Origin: DAISVY01 sp036826635
GTDB lineage: Bacteria; Zixibacteria; MSB-5A5; GN15; FEB-12
Length of the DNA: 64,000 nt
Direction of reading: 5' to 3'
NCBI GenBank assembly: GCA_036826635.1
Contig: DAISVY010000002.1
Location: 124,001 to 188,000 of the forward strand
Position numbers and translations under genes: made by a program. The notes under the pieces are model-generated. The model was not told where the DNA came from, made no database searches, and was given only the letters and a program-made list of their open reading frames with translations. Shown piece after piece: positions 53,867-62,058 of this stretch. Positions within the stretch are counted from its first letter, which is position 1. Each line of letters begins with the position of its first letter.

Positions 53867-54421
53867 CTATAATTCGTCATCTTCAGGCAGCGGTTCAGAA
53901 GTGTCGGCCGCCGGTTTTTCATCGGCCGGCTCCGGTGTAACGGTATCCGGCTCGGATGGTTCGGGGGTCGTCTCGGCAGCCGGTGCCGGTTCGGCCGGTG
54001 CACTCTCGGCTTTCGGTGCGGTTTCCGCTTCGGTCTTTGCCTCAGGCTTTGCTTCCGGCTTTTCCTCGGCAGCCTTAGGCTTATCGACCATCTCGCGTTC
54101 TTCCTCGTTCCCGCCTTGAGTAAGTTTCTCGATATCGCCCTCGTACCGAATAGTCAGGTAACGAATATACGGCTCTTCGAGTTTGAAATGACGCTCCAGG
54201 ATCGGCAGTACCGAGGTGTTCGCTTTGAACACCACACTGGTATAAAAGCCCTGAATCAATCCCTGGATGGGATAAGCCAAACGGCGAGTCCCGATACGGT
54301 TTTCGTGGATAATTTCTCCGCCGTCGTTCTTGATCAGATCCAGAACCGCCGTAACCTGACGGTCGATAGCGGCATCATCCACCTGGGGGTTGAGAATAAA
54401 CGTAGTCTCGTAGGTTCTCAC
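53867..54421 (-). CDS. rpsF: 30S ribosomal protein S6 with long acidic C-terminal extension
   Basis: The ribosomal core (about 1-100) begins RTYETTFILNPQVDDAAIDR and contains LAYPIQGLIQGFYTSVVFKA. Another ~75 residues are a low-complexity tail rich in Pro, Ala and Glu (EEKPEAKPEAKTEAETAPKA, then PSEPDTVTPEPADEKPAAD). Normal S6 has about 95-135 residues. It starts at GTG 54421 with GGGAGG at eight bases, not the ATG at 54457. First gene after pth in the ribosomal cluster. Confidence 0.95.
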   Translation of the reverse strand: MRTYETTFILNPQVDDAAIDRQVTAVLDLIKNDGGEIIHENRIGTRRLAYPIQGLIQGFYTSVVFKANTSVLPILERHFKLEEPYIRYLTIRYEGDIEKLTQGGNEEEREMVDKPKAAEEKPEAKPEAKTEAETAPKAESAPAEPAPAAETTPEPSEPDTVTPEPADEKPAADTSEPLPEDDEL

Positions 54422-54472
54422 GCAGAATCCTCCCTTCGGACGTTCGTTAAGGTTCAAACGGCTTTACCGGCA

Positions 54473-55060
54473 TCAGGATTCTTCCGGCAAAGCAGGGTTA
54501 CTGTTGTATTTCGACATCGCCTCTTCAAGGCGATGATCCAGGGCGAATATAACAGCCTGGGCGGCAATAGCAAGCATTCTCTTAACCTGTTCGACCTCGT
54601 TCTTTTCGAACGGACCGAGAACATATTCGCGCACCCGGTCTTTATCGCCCGGCTCACCGATGCCCAAACGCAGCCGGGGAAACTCATCGGTAGTCAAATG
54701 CTCGATAATCGAGGCCAATCCCCGATGGCCGCCGTCGGATCCTCGGGCTCGGAAACGGAGCCCCCCCAGCGGCAGATTGAAATCATCCACCACCACAAGC
54801 ATCTGTTCGGGTCTCAATTGAAGTCTGGCCAGCAGGTCACCGGCCGCCAGTCCGGACCGGTTAACCAGCGTCGTCGGCCAGGCCAGCGCAATCGACCGCT
54901 CTGGCAAACAGGCCTGCGCTATACGGTAGTTTTCGTTGGTTGTCGAAGGGGCGGCCCGAAGAGCCTCCGCCACCCGATTAAGCACTTCAAAACCGAGGTT
55001 GTGGCGGGTACCCGCATATTCGTTACCGACATTTCCCAATCCGAGAATCAGCGATATCAT
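54473..55060 (-). CDS. pth: Peptidyl-tRNA hydrolase
   Basis: It recycles peptidyl-tRNAs that drop off the ribosome. The 195-residue protein shows GLGNVGNEYAGTRHNLGF with N10 and H20, LVNRSG, VVDDFNLPLGGLRFRARGSD with the catalytic aspartate, GHRGLASIIEHL and PRLRLGIGEPGD. It precedes rpsF by 51 bases, a common arrangement. Confidence 0.96.
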   Translation of the reverse strand: MISLILGLGNVGNEYAGTRHNLGFEVLNRVAEALRAAPSTTNENYRIAQACLPERSIALAWPTTLVNRSGLAAGDLLARLQLRPEQMLVVVDDFNLPLGGLRFRARGSDGGHRGLASIIEHLTTDEFPRLRLGIGEPGDKDRVREYVLGPFEKNEVEQVKRMLAIAAQAVIFALDHRLEEAMSKYNSNPALPEES

Positions 55061-55140
55061 ATTGCCCTGCCCGAACCGTCAAAACCGGCCCAAGAGCGGC
55101 CAAGGTACACAATACGCTGGAATTGTCAAGCCGGGCCGAT

Positions 55141-55863
55141 TCATGCGGGCGACCGATCCGATGTATCGTCGGGCGGCAGGAAACGATAACCGACGCCCCG
55201 AACAGTCTCGAAGAATTTCGGATTCCCGGGGTCGTCTTCGAAGATTTTGCGCAGTTTGAGAATGAAGTTGTCGATTGTCCGGTTGGTCGGATAAATATGA
55301 TACCCCCACACCGCGTCCAGCAATTGACTGCGGTTGACCACTTGGCCGGGCCGTTCGATCAGGTAGCGGGCGACCATACACTCCTTGCGCGTGAGTTCCA
55401 CGGTTCCGCTGGGTCCCTCGGCCTCGAAAGTTCTGAAATTTATCCTTCGTCCGGCGAAACGATACTCGTGAGCCACTTTGTGCTCATCGCTGGCCAGCCA
55501 GGCCTGACGGCGAAAAATACCCTGAATCCTGACCAGTAATTCCTGGATGTCAAACGGCTTCGTTATGTAATCATCGCCTCCGGCCACGAGTCCTTCGATC
55601 TTTTCATCGGTTTGATCGCGGGCGGAGAGAAAAAGTATCGGCACGGTATAACCATCGGCGCGCAGTTGGCGACAAACCGTCAGCCCATCGGTCCCCGGAA
55701 GCATGATATCCAGCAGGATAAGATCGAAATTGCCTTCCCGAAACACCCGCACCACATCATTACCGTTGCTTACATGGAGAACCTGGTAGCCCTCGGCTTC
55801 AAGATTGAGGGTCAGCCCGTCGGCAAGGTTGATATCATCTTCAACCAGCAGGATTGTTTTCAT
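55141..55863 (-). CDS. OmpR/PhoB-family response regulator
   Basis: The 240-residue protein has a receiver domain (KTILLVEDDINLADGLTLNL with D10, phospho-acceptor D52 in FDLILLDIMLPGTDG, and the lysine in FLSARDQTDEKIEGL) and a winged-helix DNA-binding domain (LTRKECMVARYLIERPGQVV, RTIDNFILKLRKIFEDDPGN). The ATG at 55863 has GGAG seven bases upstream. It overlaps the histidine kinase by 23 bases. Signal and target genes unknown. Confidence 0.94.
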   Translation of the reverse strand: MKTILLVEDDINLADGLTLNLEAEGYQVLHVSNGNDVVRVFREGNFDLILLDIMLPGTDGLTVCRQLRADGYTVPILFLSARDQTDEKIEGLVAGGDDYITKPFDIQELLVRIQGIFRRQAWLASDEHKVAHEYRFAGRRINFRTFEAEGPSGTVELTRKECMVARYLIERPGQVVNRSQLLDAVWGYHIYPTNRTIDNFILKLRKIFEDDPGNPKFFETVRGVGYRFLPPDDTSDRSPA

Positions 55864-56836
55864 CTCCCCGCTCCAGAGGTAAGCTAAAAGTAAACTCGGC
55901 GCCCCGGCCCCGGCCGGCGGAATGCGCCGTAACATCCCCCCGGTGCAAACGAATCATCTCACGACACAGATACAAACCCAGTCCACTGCCGCCGGTGGTT
56001 CTGGTCAGACCATCGCCCACCCGGTAGAAACGCTCAAAAACCGCCTTGCAATCGGCTTTCTCAAGACCGACACCGTTGTCGGCAATCATCAGCAACGCCC
56101 TGTCACCCCGCGCCCGGAGACCGACATTGACAACCACGTGATGACCGTTGTGATACTTCAGCGCATTCTCGAGCACGGCGTTGATTGCCCGGCGCAGAGC
56201 TACCGGATCACCCTGAATGTACAAGTCGGGCTCTATATCGGTTTCCACCGAGCGCGGCACCGCCGCGGGGATCGTTTCAAGCGCCACCACGGCCGAGGCC
56301 AGCAACTGCGAAAGATTTACCCGCTCTCTTTTTATCTGGTAAGCGTGCCGCTCGAAACGCCCGGCGTCGAGGATATTCTCTATCATTGTTTCCAGCCGGA
56401 CCACATCCTGTCTCATACGCGGCAGGACGGACCACTTCTTCTCGAGTGGTATTTTCTCCGACTGAAGGGAATCCAGATACAATTTGGCGGAAGCCAGGGG
56501 CGTCTTGAGTTCGTGAGTCACCGCCATCAAGAAATTTTGCTGCTGAATTTTAAGCTGCTGAGTTCTCAACAACGTACGGTAGATCGCCCATATCCCCAGC
56601 AATAACAACAGCAGAAAAACCACGCCCCCGGAACCGATCACGATCTGGCGGGACACCTCCTGACGATGGATATCTTCCACATATTGCTGGTCGGCTCCCA
56701 ACTGCTCGGCCATCTCGACTTTTTCGTTAACCAACTGTGCCGTGAAGACCACCCACCAGGTCCCCTGAACCAGCACGAACACGACCAGAAAAATAAAAAT
56801 GCCAAGGACGGTTTTGGGCGAAAGGTTGAGGTTCAT
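55841..56836 (-). CDS. Sensor histidine kinase
   Basis: The 331-residue protein has two membrane segments (about 11-31 and 66-86) around a short periplasmic loop, then HisKA with H108 in AVTHELKTPLASAKLYLDSL, and HATPase_c with N-box NAVLENALKYH, G1 IADNGVGLEK and G2 TGGSGLGLYLCREMI. It transmits to the overlapping response regulator. The small sensor loop (about 35 residues) limits guesses on signal. It is a separate unit from copA. Confidence 0.93.
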   Translation of the reverse strand: MNLNLSPKTVLGIFIFLVVFVLVQGTWWVVFTAQLVNEKVEMAEQLGADQQYVEDIHRQEVSRQIVIGSGGVVFLLLLLLGIWAIYRTLLRTQQLKIQQQNFLMAVTHELKTPLASAKLYLDSLQSEKIPLEKKWSVLPRMRQDVVRLETMIENILDAGRFERHAYQIKRERVNLSQLLASAVVALETIPAAVPRSVETDIEPDLYIQGDPVALRRAINAVLENALKYHNGHHVVVNVGLRARGDRALLMIADNGVGLEKADCKAVFERFYRVGDGLTRTTGGSGLGLYLCREMIRLHRGDVTAHSAGRGRGAEFTFSLPLERGDENNPAG

Positions 56837-57044
56837 AACGATTTCACACGGTCCCGCACAAACTCCCTCATCAGACCAATATACAAAGACCGGCCCGTTC
56901 GGATAAAGTCATTTATCCCCGCGCGGAACCGGGGCGGCAAAACAGAAACCAGCCGAGACTATCATCGCACTGCAGAGCATACCCGTAACTTCTCGAACAA
57001 AAGCCACGTCACCCGGATAGCCCGAATTGGACACACCGGTTTTT

Positions 57045-59240
57045 CTATAGCTCCACGCTGTTAAGACGCAGGGAATTTGAAACCACGAAAACAGAGGAAA
57101 GACTCATGGCCAGAGCGGCCAGTACCGGTGACAAACTCAGCCCCAGCAACGGGTAGAACAATCCGGCCGCAATGGGAATCGCCAGGATGTTGTAAAAGAA
57201 AGCCCAAAAGAGATTCTGACGGATAGTCTTCATGGTTTGATCGGCCAGACTGAACATCCTCTCGACCGCCGCCAGTTCGGTGCGTATCAGGACAACGCCG
57301 GCTGTCTGGACAGCCAGGTCGGTGCCACCGCTGATCGCTATGCCCACATCGGCCGCGGCCAACGCCGGGGCATCGTTGATCCCGTCGCCTACCATCGCAA
57401 CTTTGAAGCCGGCTCGACGAAGCGATTCGATAATCACTTTCTTCTGGCCCGGTTGAACTTCCGCCTCAACACTGTCCAGCCCCAGAGAACGAGCAACACC
57501 GAGAGCCGTTTTGCGGTTGTCACCGGAAACCATAGTGACCCGCGGCATGCGTTGCCGCAGGATCTGAAGCAGTTCGCGGGCATCTCCCTTTATCTGATCG
57601 GCCAGAGCGATAAGACCTACCACCTGACCGTCCATGGCCGCAAACACGACGGTCCGGCCGCGCTCCATATCGCGCTCGCCGAGTAACAGCGAGGGTCCGA
57701 AACTGACTTTTTCGGTTTCCATCAGAGCACGATTGCCGATCAGTAAACGTCGCCGGTCGCACTCCGCAACCATCCCGTAGCCGGGTCGGGCCTCAACATT
57801 TTTCACCACTGTCGATGAGATTTGACGACTTTTCATATGGCGCACTATTGCCTGACCGACCGGATGCTCGGAATAACTCTCGACCGATCCCACCATTCGC
57901 ACCAGGTTTTGCTCGGACACCTGCCCGAAGGTCTGTACATTGACCACCTCCAGCATACCCTTGGTCAAAGTACCTGTCTTATCGAAAACCACGGTGTCGA
58001 TATGCGAAAGTGCCTCCAGAACCTCCCCTCCCTTGACGATAATTCCTTCTCTCGCTCCCCGTCCGGTTCCGGCCAGTACGGCCGCCGGCGTGGCCAGCCC
58101 CAAAGCACAAGGGCAGGCGACAACCAGCACCGCAATGACCGACCGAATCAACATGGGACTTTCCGGCGCCAGCAGACACCAGACCACCCCGGTAAGCACG
58201 GCAAGAACAAGCACCACCGGCACGAACACAGCCGCCACGCGGTCAGCCAGCCTTTGAATGGGAGCCTTGCTCGACTGGGCCTCACTGACCAAGCGAATGA
58301 CTGTCGCAAGGAAACTCTCTTCCCAGACCCGCGTAACCGTCATCCTGAATGGAACGGCACCGTTCAGCGAACCGCCGACAACCGTCTGGCGGGGCCGTTT
58401 CTCCACCGGGAAGGATTCCCCCGTGATAACCGATTCGTCCACCACCGGTTGACCTTCAAGGATTTCCCCGTCGGCCGGGATTCTTTCGCCGGGCTTGATC
58501 AACAGCACCATCCCGGGCTGGCAGTCGGCCGCAGCGATTTCAACCTCGACCCCGTTAACAATAGAAGTAGCCATGGTCGGGCGAAGGTTGAGCAATCCTT
58601 CTATAGCTTTAGCCACCCGTCGTCTCACGCGAGCTTCAAGCCACCGACCGAGAAGAATCAGAGTGATAATCATTCCGGCTGACTCGAAATACAGTGACTC
58701 GCCATGACCGGCGTATATCCGAATAAGCGCATAGACGCTCCAGCCCCACGCTACGAGCGTCCCGAGCGCAATCAGGGAGTTCATGTTCAGGCGAAGATGC
58801 CGGGCCTGCACCGCGGCGTCTTTCAGTATGGACCGACCACCGTAAAAAAGAATCACGGCAGCCAGAATTCCCTGAGCCAGACCGTCAACCAAAGGCGAAT
58901 ACAGGGGAGCCTTGCCGATCATGGTCCAAAGCCCCACCGCCATAAGCGGAATCGAGAAAATCAGTGAGATGATAAAGGCCCGCCGGGCCTCTCTTTCCAA
59001 AACGCGGTTAAGCTCCAGCACATCGCCTTGTTCGGTCCGAGCCGAGTAACCGAGCGTCCTGATTTTATCGATAATGCCCTTTTCGGAAACCAGATTACGA
59101 TCGAAATCCACCGCCGCGGAATTCGTCGTGAAACTGACTCGGCAACCGCTCACGCCCGGCAGAGTCTCGACCCCCTCTTCGACTGTCCGCACGCAGGCAG
59201 CGCAATGCATACCCTTGATGAAGAATGTTGCCCTGTCCAT
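57045..59240 (-). CDS. copA: Copper-translocating P1B-type ATPase
   Basis: It exports Cu(I) from the cytoplasm. The roughly 731-residue protein has an N-terminal metal-binding HMA domain with GMHCAACVRTVEEG, a membrane region with the transport motif VACPCALGLATPAAVLAG, the phosphorylation site VFDKTGTLTKGML, SHP-region SYSEHPVGQAIVRHM, ATP-binding GYGMV and hinge MVGDGINDAPALAAADVGIA. The ATG at 59240 is preferred over TTG at 59249. No regulator of the CueR or CsoR type is adjacent. Confidence 0.94.
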   Translation of the reverse strand: MDRATFFIKGMHCAACVRTVEEGVETLPGVSGCRVSFTTNSAAVDFDRNLVSEKGIIDKIRTLGYSARTEQGDVLELNRVLEREARRAFIISLIFSIPLMAVGLWTMIGKAPLYSPLVDGLAQGILAAVILFYGGRSILKDAAVQARHLRLNMNSLIALGTLVAWGWSVYALIRIYAGHGESLYFESAGMIITLILLGRWLEARVRRRVAKAIEGLLNLRPTMATSIVNGVEVEIAAADCQPGMVLLIKPGERIPADGEILEGQPVVDESVITGESFPVEKRPRQTVVGGSLNGAVPFRMTVTRVWEESFLATVIRLVSEAQSSKAPIQRLADRVAAVFVPVVLVLAVLTGVVWCLLAPESPMLIRSVIAVLVVACPCALGLATPAAVLAGTGRGAREGIIVKGGEVLEALSHIDTVVFDKTGTLTKGMLEVVNVQTFGQVSEQNLVRMVGSVESYSEHPVGQAIVRHMKSRQISSTVVKNVEARPGYGMVAECDRRRLLIGNRALMETEKVSFGPSLLLGERDMERGRTVVFAAMDGQVVGLIALADQIKGDARELLQILRQRMPRVTMVSGDNRKTALGVARSLGLDSVEAEVQPGQKKVIIESLRRAGFKVAMVGDGINDAPALAAADVGIAISGGTDLAVQTAGVVLIRTELAAVERMFSLADQTMKTIRQNLFWAFFYNILAIPIAAGLFYPLLGLSLSPVLAALAMSLSSVFVVSNSLRLNSVEL

Positions 59241-59301
59241 CGGCGACAATATAGCCCCTGTCCCGCAATCTGTCAGAGACTATTTCTCTCGACTATGGAA
59301 C

Positions 59302-59332
59302 AAAAAAAAGACCGCCTGATTTGAAGACGGTC
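59302..59332 (-). terminator. Intrinsic terminator of the M23 gene
   Basis: On the minus strand GACCGTCT pairs with AGGCGGTC (one G-U) around a seven-base loop and is followed by eight T residues (59309-59302). It lies 25 bases after the M23 peptidase stop. Confidence 0.85.
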
Positions 59333-59356
59333 CATAAAATCTATTCGTACCCCGGG

Positions 59357-60298
59357 CTATAGACAGCTCAACTCGTTAAACACAAAGCCGTTGGGGTTCA
59401 AAACCTTGCCGTTACGCCAGACTTCGTAATGCAGATGCGGCCCGGTTGAATGCCCACTGTTGCCCATCTTGGCGATAATATCCCCGCGCTTCACCTTTTC
59501 ACCGCGCTTCACCACAATCTTATCAAGGTGCCCGTAACGGGTAACGAAACCATAGCCGTGATCGATCACCAGCATCTTACCCATGGAACCGTAAGTACCG
59601 ACTTCCTTTACCCGACCATCGGCCGGAGCCACTACCGGCGTGCCCTTGTGATTGGCGATATCAATCCCGCGATGGAATACTTTATAACCGGTGAACGGAT
59701 CACGACGCATCCCGTAACCGCTCGAATACCAGCCTTTGGTCGGCCAGATCGAAGGGGTATGATCAAGACGGTCTTTCAGATCGCCCAGCGATGTTTCCAC
59801 CTCGGCATATTTCTCAAGCTCAAAGCGTGACAGACGAAGCAACCGATCAACTTCGGCCTCGGTGCTGTAGGCCAGTTTTTCGGTTTCGCTCATGCTCAAC
59901 AGATCCGGCGATTCCGGACCACCGATACCGAGTTGGCGTTCGTCGGGGTTAATCTCCGGCAGGTCGAACATGGTCCGCAGGGCAATTTCCTTTTGCACCA
60001 GGTTGCTGTAACGACTGTCGGTTTCCGCCAGTCTCCAGCGAAGTTCCTCGTATTTCTCGGCTAACGTTTTATTCTCCGCTTTGAGCCGATCCAACTGCGC
60101 CGTATCCACACGGTTACCGAAGTACGTGGAGGCGAAAAAGAAGCTGGCAAAGACCAGCCCGGCCAGACACACCACGCCGACAGCAAAAAACCACAACGGC
60201 ACACTTAATTGCCGGGATACTCCCTGACTGTCGGGAATCAATAGAAATGTAAACTTCTTTTTCAGCATTCTCCAACTCTGCCTGCTTAACTTGGCCAT
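59357..60298 (-). CDS. M23 family metallopeptidase, membrane-anchored
   Basis: The 313-residue protein has a basic N-terminus, one membrane segment (about 35-55, FFAVGVVCLAGLVFASFFFA), a coiled-coil region (about 60-105, QLDRLKAENKTLAEKYEELR) and the LytM domain at about 205-300 with FHRGIDIANHKGTPVVAPAD and HSTGPHLHYEVW (zinc and catalytic histidines). Acts on peptidoglycan cross-links or as a divisome-type activator. The ATG at 60298 has GGAGGGG about ten bases upstream; ATG 60268 is possible. Confidence 0.9.
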   Translation of the reverse strand: MAKLSRQSWRMLKKKFTFLLIPDSQGVSRQLSVPLWFFAVGVVCLAGLVFASFFFASTYFGNRVDTAQLDRLKAENKTLAEKYEELRWRLAETDSRYSNLVQKEIALRTMFDLPEINPDERQLGIGGPESPDLLSMSETEKLAYSTEAEVDRLLRLSRFELEKYAEVETSLGDLKDRLDHTPSIWPTKGWYSSGYGMRRDPFTGYKVFHRGIDIANHKGTPVVAPADGRVKEVGTYGSMGKMLVIDHGYGFVTRYGHLDKIVVKRGEKVKRGDIIAKMGNSGHSTGPHLHYEVWRNGKVLNPNGFVFNELSCL

Positions 60299-60393
60299 AC
60301 ACGCCGGGCCCCTCCGGAGTATCGCCTGAATCCCACGAGAGACGGCGGAAACTACCCCGGGGTCGGATAACTGTCAAGCAAAAACTGGAATAC

Positions 60394-60537
60394 TTATTTG
60401 ATCAATACATACTCTTTACGGAGTATTTTGTTTACTACCTTCGTTAATTTCTTTGCGTCAAGACTCTGCAACCCATAAAGATGCCAATAGGTTTTCTTGG
60501 GCAGCGTCATTCCTTTCTTGCCGCTTTTGTCTGCCAT
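60394..60537 (-). CDS. Small basic protein, 47 aa, unknown function
   Basis: Reading the minus strand from ATG 60537 gives 47 codons ending with TAA at 60394-60396. The product is MADKSGKKGMTLPKKTYWHL followed by YGLQSLDAKKLTKVVNKILR and KEYVLIK. It is basic, with no signal peptide or hydrophobic stretch. AGGAG is seven bases upstream of the start, a strong sign of real translation. It ends 96 bases before the M23 start, in the same direction. No family recognised. Confidence 0.6.
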   Translation of the reverse strand: MADKSGKKGMTLPKKTYWHLYGLQSLDAKKLTKVVNKILRKEYVLIK

Positions 60538-61071
60538 GGCCAGCTCCTCTCGATGAATCAGCTTCACCCGAGGGAGGCCGACTATGGCCTTTCTCCTATT
60601 ATCGGGCGAAGACGGGTATTAGTTAAGCCTATGATGCCTTTTGAGAGCTTGCATCCGGCGTGCCCGACAGAAGCTTCCGGCCGGGATTCCGGTCACCGTA
60701 TTAAGTATTTGCGAGACAATGGCATACAATGAACCGCCAGTCACCCAAACGCCCCGACCGTGCATATTCTCTGCAAATCGGCTCGTTTTGAGCAAAACCA
60801 ATCGATTCGGTGCCCAACATTTGATGTGCAGCCAATGAACATCGGCCCCTGTTGAGTCGGGCTCTACGCTCCCGGGACCGGCCACAGTACAACCAATAAC
60901 AATAGTAGTCCCGGCGAAATAAAAGCGGTCGGACCGTAACGTACTTTGGCGTACAATGGGAAATCTTTTTGTCGACACCGGCCTTTTTTGATACCGAGTC
61001 ACCAAATTGACAGACCCGTACACGAGCCGTAGATTACCCCAAAAAGAAAGCAGATTATCAAGGAATCAATC
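60538..61071. other. Intergenic region before the SDR gene
   Basis: These are 534 bases with no gene I can support. Several short open frames have poor starts and no protein-like composition. The right end carries an AAGGA upstream of the SDR ATG. No tRNA, CRISPR or terminator seen. Confidence 0.45.
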
Positions 61072-61830
61072 ATGAACGAATTGAACAACAAGATCGCCTT
61101 CATAACCGGGGCGTCGTCCGGAATCGGTGAGGCTATCACCCGAAAATTTTCCGAGGCCGGGGCTCGCCTGATTCTGGCCGCGCGCCGTATCGACCGCCTG
61201 CAACGTCTGGCCGCCGAACTGAAAACCGACACGCACCTGATCCAACTGGACGTCAGAAACCAGCCCGATGTCGAGAAAGCTGTCAACGACCTTCCGCAGA
61301 ACTGGCAGGCTGTTGATATCCTGGTCAACAACGCCGGTCTCAGCCGGGGGCTTGACAAACTGTACGAAGGCCGGCTCAGCGACTGGGAGGAGATGATCGA
61401 CACCAACGTCAAGGGATTGCTATACGTCAGCCGGGCGGTGATTCCCGGCATGGTGCAGCGCGACCGCGGTCATGTGATCAATATCGGGTCAATTGCCGGT
61501 CACCAGGTCTATCCCGCGGGGAATGTCTACTGCGCCACCAAACACGCTGTCAACGCCATCACTCAGGGGATGTTGCTGGACCTGGCGGATACGGCAGTGA
61601 AGGTGTCAACCATCGACCCCGGTCTGGCCGAGACGGAGTTCTCGAAAGTGCGCTTCCACGGCGACAGTGAACGAGCGGACAAAGTTTACCGGGGATTTAA
61701 GCCCTTGCGAGGGGAGGACATTGCGGACGCTGTTTTCTGGGTGGTTTCGCGGCCGGACCATGTTCAGATCGCCGAGATGATCATATTCCCGACCGCTCAG
61801 CGTTCCGCCACCACCGTGCGGAAGGAGTAA
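61072..61830 (+). CDS. Short-chain dehydrogenase/reductase (YdfG-like)
   Basis: It is an NAD(P)-dependent oxidoreductase of 252 residues. It has the dinucleotide-binding TGASSGIGEAI (14-24), NAGLSRG (NNAG motif at about 88-91), the catalytic serine/tyrosine/lysine set in IGSIAGHQ and YCATKHAV, and DPGLAETEFSKVRFHGD. Sequence resembles E. coli YdfG (3-hydroxy acid dehydrogenase), with substrate unproven. The ATG 61072 has AAGGA at seven bases. Confidence 0.9.
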   Translation: MNELNNKIAFITGASSGIGEAITRKFSEAGARLILAARRIDRLQRLAAELKTDTHLIQLDVRNQPDVEKAVNDLPQNWQAVDILVNNAGLSRGLDKLYEGRLSDWEEMIDTNVKGLLYVSRAVIPGMVQRDRGHVINIGSIAGHQVYPAGNVYCATKHAVNAITQGMLLDLADTAVKVSTIDPGLAETEFSKVRFHGDSERADKVYRGFKPLRGEDIADAVFWVVSRPDHVQIAEMIIFPTAQRSATTVRKE

Positions 61831-61836
61831 CGAATT

Positions 61837-62030
61837 TTCGTAGGGCGGCTCCGTCCGCAAATCCGTCGTTTTAATCGTAGGGAGGGTTTGTCTTCAAACC
61901 CGCCTTCTTTGCGCCAGCTACCATTGGCAAGTTCGAAGACGGACTTGCCCTACCAAAATTTTCACCGGCGGGATCACAAGCGGTCCCGCCCTACAAAAGG
62001 ATGTGCCCGTGAATGGTTCGGCCCTACATC
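61837..62030. repeat. Cluster of short inverted repeats with GTAGGGC/GCCCTAC ends
   Basis: Between the SDR and glnA lie several hairpin units bearing the words GTAGGGC, GTAGGGA and GCCCTAC: CGTAGGGCGG near 61839, a GGGTTT/AAACCC hairpin near 61885, GGCAAGT (61926-61932)/ACTTGCC (61943-61949), GGCGGGA (61967-61973)/TCCCGCC (61984-61990), and a last GCCCTAC near 62020. The pattern looks like small mobile or palindromic intergenic repeats of the REP/MITE kind. No open frame. Confidence 0.55.
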
Positions 62031-62058
62031 AATAATAAGGTAAGCCGAATTCCGATAC

